Below, one piece after another: positions 9,883 through 21,685 of a stretch of 64,000 nucleotides of DNA. Each line of letters starts with the position of its first letter. Positions within the stretch are counted from its first letter, which is position 1. This stretch comes from Cryptomeria japonica (lineage: Eukaryota; Streptophyta; Pinopsida; Cupressales; Cupressaceae), in contig NC_081412.1 in assembly GCF_030272615.1 (NCBI RefSeq), positions 548,544,488 through 548,608,487 of the forward strand, in the 5' to 3' direction. A model generated the notes under the pieces. That model was not told the DNA's origin, searched no databases, and was given only the letters and a program-made list of their open reading frames with translations. The position numbers were made by a program, and so were the translations under genes.

Positions 9883-10620
9883 AATGGTATATAGTACGTA
9901 CCACCCCCATGATAGTAACTTTGTTTGTATCTATACAATTCAAATTGTAATCAACTAGCAGCTCTTCCCCTGCACTTATTGATGTTATCACACATACGAA
10001 TACATGATTTCCCTCGCGTGCCTCAAATATGCAATTGGGTTGCTTATTAGTTGACCCAAGTCATGTACTATTTATTAAACCTGCAACATTCTCTATTACT
10101 TGTGGCCTTCCATCAATGTATATAGCCACTCATTTACTTTGATTGTTATCTTTATGTTGTAAATAATTTGTTGACAGTGCATATCTACGCATATTTTTTT
10201 TATATCGAACAATTTCCATCCAATTTTTGTAATTGTAACAAGGTCCAACAAACTCCATCAATTCAGCAACATTTTTGTAATAGACCTTTATGGCGTCCAT
10301 AGAAAATAGGCCCAAACCATGTAACGACGATGGTGTTATGCGATATATCCTATCGTTAACACAAAAATCAGTGTTTATTAGAGGAATTTCCTTGGGTACC
10401 CATTGTTTCTATAGATGTTTGTACCTCAAGGGCACCTCGATGTCACCTTTGGTCTCATCATCATAAGAACATGACCCCCCTTGAGCAAGGCAAAATTCCA
10501 TGTGTTTATTGAATTTTCTTCTAATCTTATGACCTCTAGTTGATCTCCCTATTGTAGACCTACTACATGTCTCACTTTTTGTTTTCTATTCCTGCATTTC
10601 CCTCACTTGAGGAAAACACA
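9883..10620 (-). pseudogene. SET-like domain exon of the CACTA accessory gene
   Basis: One long reading frame, read through four stops, spells an upstream basic region (GRSTRGHKIRRKFNKHMEF) and then a SET-like domain. Motifs in order are RIYRITPSSLHGLGLFSMDA (GxG motif), ELMEFVG (YxG-like), RYALSTNYL, YIDGRPQVIENVAGLINST (the N-x-A...N position), QPNCIFE (PNC) and ISAGEELLVDYNLN (GEEL-x-x-DY). SET domains are protein-lysine methyltransferases. Here the NHS motif is altered to NST, and stops are TAG near 10409 and 10600 and TGA near 10130 and 10060. The second TGA falls where TRLG would fit, consistent with CGA to TGA. The piece lies between TNP2 and the C-terminal exons on the same strand, so it is most likely part of the element. 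Activity is lost in this copy. Confidence 0.6.
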
Positions 10621-11540
10621 TCTAACAAATACCTATTGGTGGTACCTGCACTCCATCAAATGAGAGAGTTAGTTGGTAATGAGAGAGATATTTTGCAAAT
10701 GAGGGTAATGTTGATGAAGAAGTCGGCCCTAAAGTTTATGTTGAGATTAAATTTTGAATAAGTCCAACTGGGGCCTCAAGTGTTGATAATTGTATTAGAT
10801 TTGTTGCTAATGTCAAGGTTTGAAAAACTGAGGAAGTTTGTTTTCCAAGTATTTATTTAAAAATAAACTATTTCTAAAGGGTGTATTGACTTATACCTAT
10901 TGATCCATGAGACTGTATAGGATCCTCGTCAAAGGGGTTCAGGTTCCTACACATGTAATTCAATTATCTTATATTAGCTAAAAATTACATGATGCGTATA
11001 CTAAAAATTACATAGTACACAATATGAACAAAATGAACTTTGTAGACAAGAAGAGTATTAAAAAAAAAACATGTTGTCATCATAATCATTGTAAATTTTT
11101 TAATTCCTTACCTTTACTTTATGTAGACTATGTAGGATCCTCAACTAAAGGGTTGATGATGTTTGTAGTCAATTACCTGTTTCCACCAAGGGTGACAGCA
11201 TCACATAAAATATATACATGAAATCAACACCATCAACTGAACATCATTAGCATTGCATTTGTAAGTTGATAAACAATAAATACATATGTATCATAAGCAT
11301 CATAAGCATCACATATGTATCATCATATATGTAATTGAGAATCACATATGTATCATCATATATGTAATTGAGCATCACATATGTGTCATCGTAAACATGT
11401 AATCCATCGCATATGTATCATAAATCACCATCCATCACATAGGTAATAAACAATCCACATTATATAAATAAACACAAAGTTTAAAAAATGTCACATAAAT
11501 GATCACTCTACCTATCTCCATCTCCTCGGGGTGGCATGGT
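10621..11540 (-). pseudogene. Putative 5' exons of the CACTA accessory gene
   Basis: A start MPPRGDGD at 11537 is followed by a donor-like GTAGAG. Two short similar segments (about 11160-11110, INPLVEDPT; about 10955-10905, NLNPFDEDPIQSHGS) are bounded by AG/GT-like sites and look like duplicated small exons. This is an inference from open phase, acidic composition and splice-like borders. Confidence 0.35.
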
Positions 11541-11709
11541 TCTACTATTAAGACCTGCTAGAGGTGGAACATGAATTAAAAATATTAAAAGGTGCATCAT
11601 GAATTAATTATGTAATGGCATTAGAATTCAAAACATAATGAATTAATTATGTAACCATATAAGTCAAATAAATTTCTATCAAGAAATCAATATTAAATAA
11701 ATAATATAC

Positions 11710-11778
11710 TAATCGCATACCTCATATATTTCATTCATGTCATTGATCTTCTTCTTCATCCAAATCATCATCATGACC

Positions 11779-11839
<61 letters not shown>

Positions 11840-13220
11840 CCACCACCACCACCACCACCACCATCATCGTCATCATCACCATCACCATCACCATCATCAT
11901 CAAGTAACTGTCAATCGCGATCATCATCTACATCATCTTCTACTTCTTCGGTATCTTCTTCTTCCATCACATTATACTTTATCGGTCTTCCTCTTGGATC
12001 ATGTCTAACAACAAATGACCAACCTGGTTTATGTGGAACCTCTGAGTAAAATACTTGCTCACATTGGCTTGGAAGAACATAGGGCTCATCCCCAATTGGT
12101 TCAAATGACCTTGTATTAACCATTGTAAATCCATTATGTTCAATAACAGTTCTATCAGGATCATTTGTATTCAGTTGTGGCCTATACCATTTGATGACGA
12201 ACAAAACTAATTTGAAGGAATTAAAGTCACACTCAAGTATATCATCCAAAATGTCATAGTATCAATTTTGAGACTCTTGAGGATGTATGTCATTTCTCGA
12301 TGAAATATTTATCACCTCAAAGACTACAATTATTCCTAAATCACAAGTTTTCTTCATTTCATCCAACTTTTTGATGTGAAATTTATGACCATTGCAACAC
12401 ATAGCGTTGTGGTGTTTGACCTACAATATGTCAAACATGTAAAAATTATTGCATCATGAGTTGATAAACATATGGGTGATTAATAAATTTATATGTACCT
12501 ATTTATCTCTTAAACCATATGCTAATTCAATTTCCCTTTGTGTAATATTGGAATCTCCATTATGATGAGCTTCTTTAACCAATGAAGCCACACCTTCTCA
12601 TGTTAATATGTGACCAGAATGTTGACAATGTTCAATCCATACCATCATCCAATCAAGATTGTTTGTAATATACAAATGTAGTGCATCCCACTCTCGACCA
12701 ACTGTACAAAAAATAAATAGACGACTTACAACCGATTTATTTTGAAGATTAAGAATTAATTAACTACAATAACATCTTATAATTACCTCTCAGTTTCCTC
12801 AATCTACCTTTCCCTATCAAGTACTGCCCTTTGAATTTGTTAATGGGGTTGGGATCCCAAATGCGATCCACATGGATCTTTGTTGCAAACTTAGGAAGAT
12901 ATTCAGAATTGTACACCATAGTCTGGTATACCATATATCCCTCCACCATAGAACCCTCAAGATGTGCTCTTTGTCAAACCAAAGCCTTCAAAAATTTCAA
13001 GTGCCTCTCAACCATCCACATTGACCTAGTGAGTACAGGTCCACACAATTCAATCTCCTCAACTTGGTGTATGAGGTAGTGTTCTTGTGCATTGTAAAAA
13101 TCTGAAGGTAGACACTTTTGCATTTCACACATTAGATGAGGAATTTTTCTCTTTCAATATTTAATATCTTCTTTATGGATTTCTTTACATGACAACCACC
13201 TACAAGATATTCAAGATGCA
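11710..13220 (-). pseudogene. TNP2: TNP2 transposase, C-terminal part (DUF4218 and DUF4216 regions)
   Basis: Reading the minus strand downward, HQVEEIELCGPVLTRSMWMV, ERHLKFLKALV and GSMVEGYMVYQTMVYNSEYL (about 13090-12850) match the DUF4218-type region found after the TNP2 catalytic part. IWDPNPINKFKGQYLIGKGR follows. After exons near 12700-12500 (WDALHLYITNNLDWMMVWI), the ORF at 11911-12249 carries a DUF4216-type domain (ILECDFNSFKLVLFVIKWY, HKPGWSFVVRHDPRGRP). The end is very acidic (EEEDTEEVEDDVDDDRD), then a TGA, then an in-frame run of Asp and Gly codons made by the CAT/CAC repeat. Frame breaks and stops mark it as a pseudogene. These domains accompany the CACTA transposase that cuts the terminal repeats in the nucleus. 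Confidence 0.85.
11761..11905. repeat. CAT/CAC trinucleotide microsatellite
   Basis: About 145 bp of uninterrupted ATC/ACC triplets. On the minus strand these are GAT and GGT codons in phase with the DUF4216 ORF beyond its TGA, so the array looks like an expanded acidic tail of TNP2. Confidence 0.9.
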
Positions 13221-13300
13221 AAAATATATATTACATAACAAGTAAAAAAAATCGCAAATATAATATATATACAATGAATTGAACAAGTATCACTACTTAT

Positions 13301-14428
13301 CTCTGTATACACTTAAAAATTGGCTATGAGCAATTAAATAAATATTTTATATTTATTTAATAATTATTCTTCTATTAAATAGTTAATTTGAAAAGATTAA
13401 TTATTTAATTCATTTTCGTGTCTTTGTATTAATTAATATTTTATTAATTAATTCATCTATCATATTCATCTAGTTAATTAAATATCTAATACTTAATTAT
13501 CCTCTCCAATCAATTAAATATCTAATATTTAATGGTTATTTTCCTATCCTATAGTCTCAAATATTAAATAATTCTTAAATTATTTAATCCCTTTTCCAAC
13601 TCACCATCCATCTCCACTTCATCTTCTCTTTGCTAACTCATCAAACATGTGGCTAAGCAAATTAATATTTCTTAAATATTAATTCATCATTTATCTTCAA
13701 CTTCCAAATTTTAATGAATATTGTGTACGTACACATAATTCATAACCATTTTCTATACTCTCTCCAACACCCCCTACATCTTAGGAAGGACTTGAGTCCA
13801 CTTGTCCAATCATGCCTAAATCTTCTCCAACCATCCCTAGATTCTCTCAGTCAGCAACCCAGTCAAGGTGAGATGAGTGACACTTGTCTTCTCCTTCCCC
13901 CTTTCTCTCAACCTTCACCTTTGCTCACAGCCATCCAAATCTATAGATCTAATCATGACCATTGATCTAAGCCACATCATCTCATCCTCTCAAAGTCTAT
14001 AAAATCAAGAGCTTCAGTTGAGAGAGTGAATCTTCAAGAGTCTTCAAATTCATCATATGCATCCATGAGTTTTTGAAGCAAATAGCAAATAGAAATAGCA
14101 ATTATCATATAGCATAATCATTTTAGCATAACCATGTAGTATTTGCATATCATTGTATCAGTTAACTACAAGTTATCACTCCATTCTTCATATGCCATCT
14201 TGGAAGCCATCAGTGCATTGTCTGAGAGCACACCATCTACAACCAGGAATAGTGGAGTTAGGACACAATGAGATATAAATCATGAAGGTAAAATAATGTT
14301 TTATTTTAGTATGTATTTCATGTAGTTTCATTGGTTGAATTTGGATTTCTTGTATGCATTTCCATTTGTATTTTGTGAAACTGACTTATTACAGGTGGCA
14401 TTCTGAGGATGAAATTCAAGCTCATACA
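13301..14428 (+). repeat. 5' LTR of the LARD-like element
   Basis: This 1128-bp LTR begins TGTATACACT and ends CTCATACA. The first 300 bp are rich in ATTTAATTA-type sequence. A TATA box lies at 13998-14004. Confidence 0.88.
13998..14004 (+). promoter_or_regulatory. LTR TATA box (LARD-like element)
   Basis: The context is gtcTATAAAAtcaagagc. The same sequence is at 22651-22657 in the 3' LTR. Confidence 0.6.
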
Positions 14429-14431
14429 TTT

Positions 14432-14448
14432 TGGCACCCACCGTGGGG
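14432..14448 (+). other. Primer binding site of the LARD-like element
   Basis: TGGCACCCACCGTGGGG lies three bases after the 5' LTR. It starts with TGG and has the composition common to Ty3/gypsy PBSs. The tRNA was not assigned. Confidence 0.75.
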
Positions 14449-14539
14449 CTCATGGACCTCGCATATACCTTTAAAAATCTTGCAAAAGTAAAATTAACGC
14501 ATTTGTAATGCAAATTCATGCATGTGTGAATTCTGACAG

Positions 14540-14822
14540 CGCTTTAGTTTGATAGGTTAGTGCATTTGCATCATAGGTTAGCACAAATGCATCACAGGTT
14601 AGTGCATATGTCATGTAGGTTAGCGCTTTTGTCTGAAAATCTGCACATTTGCATCATAGGTTAGCGCATTTGCATCATAGGTTAGCACATTTGCATCACA
14701 GGTTAGTGCTTCTGAACATAGGTTACCACTTTTGTAACGCAGGTTAACTCATTTGATAGACGGGTTAGTGCATTTGACAATTGTTTTAGCGCATATGTTC
14801 TCTAAGATAGCGCATTTGTTCT
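14540..14822 (+). repeat. Minisatellite of ~20-25 bp units
   Basis: More than ten imperfect units follow the plan ggttagygcatttgcatcata, with variants (gcgcatttg, gtgcttttg). The array lies just downstream of the PBS in the presumptive leader or packaging region. Confidence 0.8.
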
Positions 14823-16574
14823 CCAAATTTCAGACTTAATCAAATTTCAGGGCATTTCAGGATCAGGAGTGAAAAAATTTGTAACCACAATTTGAAATTA
14901 GGCTTGTGGAAGCCCACCTAAGGTTTTTGATTTTCACTAACTTCTTTTTTTATTGCAGGTTTCTAACAGTTTCTTGCAGATTTGGAGGAGTTAAGTTAGG
15001 ATTTAGTGATTTCTTTTCTAGCTTTTTCAAAGTTGGTTAAAAAGAACTCATACTTCTTTTTGGGTAAAAAGAACTTCATTTTTCAATTTGGCGTTCTAAA
15101 AAGTACCTCACTTGTTTTTGGGCTTTAAAAATAATCACATTTGCAAGGTAAAAAGAACAACAAATCAAACATTTACTTTCTTGCAAAGTTGGGATTCACA
15201 CCTCACATTTTGGGCTCTAAAAAGAACAACAATCTTTCATTTTCTTGCAAAGGTAAAAAGCACTATCAATCTTATTTTTTTGCAAGTTAAAAAGAACAAT
15301 CAACTTGTCCATTTTTACAAAGCAAGTTACTTTTTGCAATGATTTTCATTTTGTTGACCAGGATTTCCAGTTCCTAGTTTAGAAAATCATTTGCTATGTG
15401 GGGCTAAAATAAACACCATGCTTGTTGGAGCAACATCTCCAAATAGAGGATAGATCACATTTCTATGGAAATTTAAAAAGAACACTTATATTTCATGTCT
15501 TGAAAGTGGTAGGTATATGCTCTCCCCTTAATTGGGTGACCAAAAAGCCAAAACCACTCTTTTATGCTTTCTTTGCTTTCAAGCAATTAAATTCTTTAGA
15601 GGGCCTGCCTTCCTGAGCTACCTTGAGGGGGCTAGTGAGAGGGGAATGACCTAAAGTGGAAATGGGATAATACTGAGTCCTTCCAATCCACTATAAATAA
15701 ATTGTGTTTTTGATGAAAGTCTCAAACAACATGTGCTGATAAGTTCATACCGACACTATTTTTGCCCATAAACCCTATGGAGTGTAGCCTCTATAAGCTG
15801 GGAACCTTCTGTATTTATAGAGCTGAAAGTGTCGCATGTATGGCCACATGACCGGAAGCCTTTACTAAAAACCACTTGTACTAGTTTCCAAAATCCTTCT
15901 AGTTGTTGGCACAGGAGGTCAGACCTCTGAAGTGGCTTACATACATATGGTTCCTAGTAGAGATATAAAGTTTTCCATGAAGAGTTTTCATGGAAACTGG
16001 TGCTTGGCTGCCTTGAAGAAGTGAGTGTCGAGGGTGGAGCCAGTGAGGTCAAGCATCTAAATATCCACTTTGAATAACATAGCCTCGAGGGAAACCCCAC
16101 GTGAGATTCAACAACTATTGTCTCAGCCTACCATAAGATTTGTACTTGCTTGTGCATTTTGTTTATTAAACATTGTGTCTTCTATGTCTATAACATGTTC
16201 CAAATGGTCAAAAATTGAAGAAGATTATCATCTACGAGTGAGAAAAAATCCAACAAATGGCTGAAAACAATTGATCAAAAGGGTAATACAAAGGCTTTCC
16301 AACATTTGAAACACCAGATCAAACCAAGTGATCAAGAGTATATCATCCAACTATCTCAACGACAACAATACCTAGATAGGTATTCAAGTTAGTCAAGTCA
16401 AATTTTCATATCAAGAGACTTTATCCATATCATTTGACATACTTTGTCATAGGGGCCTATCGAACAAACCCTCTATTTGACTTAGTGAGCTTGAGTATTC
16501 GAAACGAATTATCCATCAAGTCAACAACATCAACCTATCTAAACTAAAACTTTGATCACTCATGTGACCATCCC
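14823..16574 (+). other. Non-coding interior of the LARD-like element, 5' part
   Basis: From 15035 to 15320 the motif aaaaagaac recurs irregularly between T-rich blocks. From 15620 to 16060 the sequence is higher-complexity (gaccggaagcctttactaaaaaccac and neighbours) but has no ORF. I see no protein similarity. Confidence 0.5.
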
Positions 16575-17207
16575 TTGTCACTTGAAAAAGAAGAAGCTTA
16601 TTCAAAGGAAATGAGTCCTAGCCTAAATCAAGATCAAGATATCATGGCTCTCCAATCTAATCCCATTTTTTATCAAGATCCTACCAATCAACAATCTTAT
16701 GATGATCCCCTAAAATTTTGGTATTACATCCACGATGGTCCCATTTTATCTCAAGAGCAGAGTCCCATTCAACATCCACCTCCTAAGAAAGAGCATGATA
16801 TCCCTTCCATCTCCTTCACTAATCTAATTCAAAATCAAGTGGAAAACACAAACTCAAATGATCCTACTCCAAGTCAAGATCAAGAAAAATCTTTATCCTC
16901 CAAATCTATTTTAGGTCCTTTCATTCCAAAGTCAAAATCTTCATCCTCCAAATCCATTTTAGGTCCTTTCCTTCCAAAGTCAAAATATTTATCCTCCAAA
17001 TCCATTTTAGGTTCTTTCATTCCAAAGTCAAACTCTTCATCCTCCAAATCCATTTTAGGTCCTTTTGTTCCAAATTCAAACTCTCTATCCCTTCCATCCA
17101 TCTTGGGTCCTTACTTCCCTCCATCCACCATTCCATCACCTCAAATGATCCATAAGAAAGATCAACAAAGGAACACATCTTTTAACTTCTTTCAAACATC
17201 TATCTAA
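16575..17207 (+). CDS. ORF with five 16-residue SSKSILGPF repeats
   Basis: This 210-codon ORF is the longest in the LARD-like interior. Residues 1-105 are Gln/Pro/Asp-rich. Residues about 106-185 are five 16-residue repeats of the form SSKSILGPFIPKSKSS, encoded by a 48-bp tandem repeat (about 16890-17130). No membrane segment, signal or known domain is seen. It could be a remnant of a gag-like protein or a chance ORF created by the minisatellite. In-phase repeat expansion keeps any such frame open, so the length is weak evidence of coding. A degenerate further unit continues beyond the stop near 17235-17275 (ccatcgtttccttcatctat then ttgggctctt). Confidence 0.35.
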   Translation: MSLEKEEAYSKEMSPSLNQDQDIMALQSNPIFYQDPTNQQSYDDPLKFWYYIHDGPILSQEQSPIQHPPPKKEHDIPSISFTNLIQNQVENTNSNDPTPSQDQEKSLSSKSILGPFIPKSKSSSSKSILGPFLPKSKYLSSKSILGSFIPKSNSSSSKSILGPFVPNSNSLSLPSILGPYFPPSTIPSPQMIHKKDQQRNTSFNFFQTSI

Positions 17208-19020
17208 ACATATTTTCAAAACTATTCTTCCATCGTTTCCTTCATCTATTTTGGGCTCTTATGTCCCAAAATTCAATTATCCTCCATATCTTCATCACTT
17301 CTCAAGTTGTGTACCAACACTCATCTTGAATGCATTTCCATCTATCCTCACGCAAGTCTTCAAACATTCTATCTATTATCCAACACATCTTTTCTATCCT
17401 TCCATCCCTTTCATTCAATCCTTTGCATACATTCATCATCTGTGAAATAGGCATTTGTGTCATTTTGTCACATGATTGTCCATGCTTGAATATCATGTTC
17501 AGTCCATTTCCTAGATATCTATTCATGATACACTTAAGAATTCGAGGTTGTTCCTCTTTAACATTATCTTTTGGTTGGGATACACACTCAATCCTGAAAA
17601 GAACCACTTATCATATCTTGGTACTGACATCTTTTTTATTACTATATCTCATACACTTAATCAATTGCTCTAAATCATTGTGATCTCTTAGTCAAAGACA
17701 TGGCTAGTGAAAAATCTAAAATCTTGCTTCAGCGCCACTATAATTATCAGACCCATGTAAGTTTCATTACTTACAAGCCAATGCAATCAAAATAAGAAAA
17801 GAAAAAGACAATATCAAAAGATCCAAAGCATGATCAGGAAAAGAAATATCTAGAAAAGAAAAGAAAAAAAATGAAATATCAAAAGCTTGGCTATGGGAAA
17901 ATGCGAGTAACTCCATCGGGGCTATGGATGGTTGCCTAGCAATGGAGCAATATTTGTGATATTACAATGATAACCTCATTGGAGCTATGGATTCTTGTTG
18001 GTAGCGAGGCTCTATCCAAGATGATTTTGAAGTCAAGGTAACTCATGTAGCTAGCCACGTTGGATTCTAAAGATTACAATGATCATATGAGCCAAAATGA
18101 ACCCAATTGCACACACATGGGTAACCAAAGACTAAGTACCTTGATCTATTTTGGGATTCTTCTTCCCTTTTGAGTCTACTTCCTAGTTTCTAGATACGTT
18201 TGGTTGAATTTTCTAGAGGTGCTAAGTGTGGGTTGGGTCTCTATCTTTTGAAAAGTTCAGGAACACTTATTCAGGTGATGCTAAATATTGTGACAATCTT
18301 ACATATCACCTCTTTACAAATGGAGACCTCTATACTTAGGGTCAAATTTTGATCCACTCTATTATTCATACCACATCTCCCATTACCCTTCCTCCAGTAT
18401 CCATTACTCTATCTAAGTTCATCCAGTGTTATCTATGATCTTACTTCATGCTAGTCTATACCATCTATCCTAGCTATTCATTTCTTCCATCATCTATCAC
18501 TATCTATGATCTTGTTTCTCTTATCCATATCCCCTTTTCCATCCTTTATCTTATTTCCAAACTAAGGACAAAAACATGATTTCAAAAAAATATCTTGACA
18601 TGTCTCCTCATAAGCTACCTCCATCTTTCACCCATTCATCTTCAGCTCAACAATTCATCCATTCCTTGTCTTGCTATACATTGGGGAAACCAAATACATA
18701 TTTCTTCTAATCCAAAAAGCTCAAAAAATAAAAAATGTCCAAAAACTATAAAAAAAAGAAAAAGGAAGAAGAACAAAATTGAAAATAAAAGCATGAGCAC
18801 ATGGCCCATCCATCAAATCAACAATAGGAAAACTATCAAAGTCTGCAATCAAACTGAACCAATCATCAATTATCAAATCTATCAAATCAAATTGAAGCAA
18901 CTTAAGCTATCAAATCATTTTTAAAAACCTATCAATCATGGTTTTCTATCAATCACTGAGTTCAATCAAAACTCTGCTAAGCTCTTGCATTAGAAACTAA
19001 ATCGGTTTCTTAGAGCCAAT
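17208..19020 (+). other. Non-coding interior of the LARD-like element, middle part
   Basis: C/T-rich sequence with short Pro/Ser-type ORFs and no recognisable domain. The stretch 17880-18060 is a higher-complexity block. Nothing here supports a gene. Confidence 0.45.
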
Positions 19021-19185
19021 CATATCAATCAATCAATCAAATCAATCAATCAATCAATCAAATCAAGCAATCAATCAAATCAAGTAATCAAATCAATCAA
19101 TCAAGCAATCAAATCAATCAATCAAATCAATCTATCCAACAACATCAATCAATCGATCAATCAAATCAATCAATCAAGTCCCTAT
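19021..19185. repeat. (AATC)n-type simple repeat
   Basis: Imperfect tandem AATC/AAATC units cover about 165 bp and include interruptions such as aagc and gatc. Confidence 0.9.
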
Positions 19186-21470
19186 TTCATCATACCTGTG
19201 CATCAAACACATTAAATCTAATCATCAAAGTGATTTTTAGCTTTTGCACTTATCAAATACTGCAATCAAACTTATCACATGTCTTGTTAATCAATTCATC
19301 ACTCAAAATATATCAACATAAACGTGTCTTATACAGGGATAGGTACACTCGAAACCAGACAGATCGGTCTTACACGGGGTACTCACTCTTTGAAACTAGA
19401 CATTCTTATCAATCATCGAACAAATCAAAATAATGGCATAGATCAGTATGACTGTTGGATTCTATTATAGGTAGTCTTATCTTTATCAATTGATGGTAGG
19501 ACATGTTTCATCTCTCAAAAATCAGGAAAGACAAAAAAATCAGAAAAATAAATCAAAATGTGCAATAAAAATAAGTGGTTAAAACCTGGTAAATAGACGC
19601 TATCTAAAAATTGAGTTCCTCCATCTATGAGATCGCTTTGCGCACCTATCCACATCATCATATCCAATCTATCACTTTCATCATATCCTAGCTTATCCAT
19701 TCCATCTTTTGCATCCATTACTCTGAACCATTTTGCAGGAAATAAGCAGCTTACCAATAGTTATCAATTTTTGACATACTTGTCATAGTCAGTGTCTTAG
19801 ATTTTATCAAAATCAATCATATCTGCATTTTTATCCCGCCATGGTTTGGATCTTGATTAATTCATACATCCATAATAAATTTTTGTTTCCACTAGGGGAA
19901 AAATCCTAATTTCTTTTTGCTAAGGTGATCTTTTGAATCTTTGAAAATCCCAAAATATTCGAAAAACTTAGAAAAACGAAAAACGCCTAGGATTTTGAAA
20001 TAGATAACGAGCAAACAAAGAAACAAAAATCAAGGCATTTCATCAAACAAATGAATCATGCAAATCAGAAACCAATCAATTAACAAGTAATAAAGGATTA
20101 TCAAAAATCATTCATCAAGATGATTATATCAATTAATGACCATAAGAACATGTGAATGACATACAAGGCTCAGTGTTTATATCTTGATTTTATTACTAAT
20201 CATGTACTCTATGCAACTCAAGGATGTCCATGACTGAGAAGCTATGATGAGGCATGATTATTTTTCTTTGATTGTTGTCTATGGTTTATCTCTTACTACG
20301 GTATGAACTTGTCTCAGGATATGATTGGCAAAAGATCAAGGAGGACGTTCCAAGTCATGCATGCAAGGAGATAATCCTTGTCTGTTCTGCGAGCAATACT
20401 TAGGTCACCTTGATCCATTATATCAAGTTGCTTGTATTAACTAGCTATATCAAAATCCATGTAAGAAATACTTAGGTCATCTTGATTCATTATGTCAAGT
20501 TTCTTGTATTTTCTTACAACATTTAAAGCTCAATGATGAAATCAAGCACTGTTACAAGATCGCATATGAAGAATGGCAGTACAATTTTTAGTTAGCTCAT
20601 TATTCATCTGCATTATAAGCATTCATTGTCAAGTTGCATTATAAGCATATCATTTCATTAACAGAGCAACGGTCATAAATAAAGATTGAGTATACTTGGA
20701 CAAACAAAAACAATTTGCATTTAATCATTATAGGTGCATTCATTTTAAGAAACATTTTAATCATCATCCATTTCATTAGTTTGCATTTAATTAAGTGCAT
20801 TTCATTCATCATATAATGTATCATCATTTTTATTTGCATTATCATTCCATTAATGATCATTTAGTTGCATCTTTGCACTTAGATTCATAATCATTATAAA
20901 CATTAAATAAAAACTCAAAAACATTTCATATAGATCATTTACATTTACATCATCATAAATCAAAAGCAAATCAATCATTCATTTGCATTTCCATATAGAT
21001 CATTGCATTTGCATCATTTACATATCATTTGAGTTAGTAATCATTTTCATTTGCATCCAAGATCATCAAAATCGAAAATCAACAAAAGCATTTATCATGG
21101 AATCATCATATAAAGCATCATTATCAAAAAAACAAAAAAGAATAACATGCATAAATATCATCATCCATCTAATCACTGCATCCATATAATCAAGGCATAT
21201 AGATCATAAAATAGAGTAACATGCATATAAATCATCATCATCATATAGAGTCTATGTCTGCATATAGATCATCATAAAACAATAAAATTCCAAGTATACA
21301 ATGATATTGGATCAATAATTTACAAAGTCCCATCAATACAAATCAAGTCAAGAATCATGACTGCCTCTCAAGCTTGTGGGTCTAACAAATGGATCACCTG
21401 CAACACCTACACCAGCATCATCATCCAATGTAATCATTCTTTAATTTAATATCTTCATCATTCATTCAAC
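19186..21470 (+). other. Low-complexity interior of the LARD-like element
   Basis: Stretches rich in CATT, TCAT and CAATC are interspersed with short unique blocks. From 20600 to 21260 the sequence is largely cattt/atcat low complexity. Near 19320-19400 two copies of a motif (gtcttatacagg ... gaaaccagac) foreshadow the array at 21482. No ORF with recognisable similarity is present. Confidence 0.5.
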
Positions 21471-21481
21471 TATCATCTATC

Positions 21482-21685
21482 AAGTCTTATACAGGATGTA
21501 TCTTTCTTGAAACTAGATGTTTTGATCATTTATCATGTCTTATATAGGATGTATCTTTCCTGAAACCAGACATTTTGATCATCTATCATGTCTTATATAG
21601 GATGTATCTTTCCTGAAACCAGACGTTTTGATCATCTTTTGTCTTATATAGAATGTTTCCTTCCTGAAACTAGACTTGATCTCAA
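21482..21685 (+). repeat. Four ~54-bp tandem repeats
   Basis: Units read gtcttatataggatgtatc then tttcctgaaaccagac and gttttgatcatc. A related pair occurs 2.1 kb upstream near 19325-19400, so the motif is dispersed within the element. Confidence 0.8.

Noticed and set aside
14540-14822. CRISPR-like array
   Set aside because: Units are contiguous and imperfect with no unique spacers, and the context is an LTR element in a plant genome. It is an ordinary minisatellite.
16880-17101. Minus-strand ORF with DLEDEDFDFGMKGPKM repeats
   Set aside because: It is the complement of the SSKSILGPF repeat. A period divisible by three keeps both strands open, and there is no independent support.
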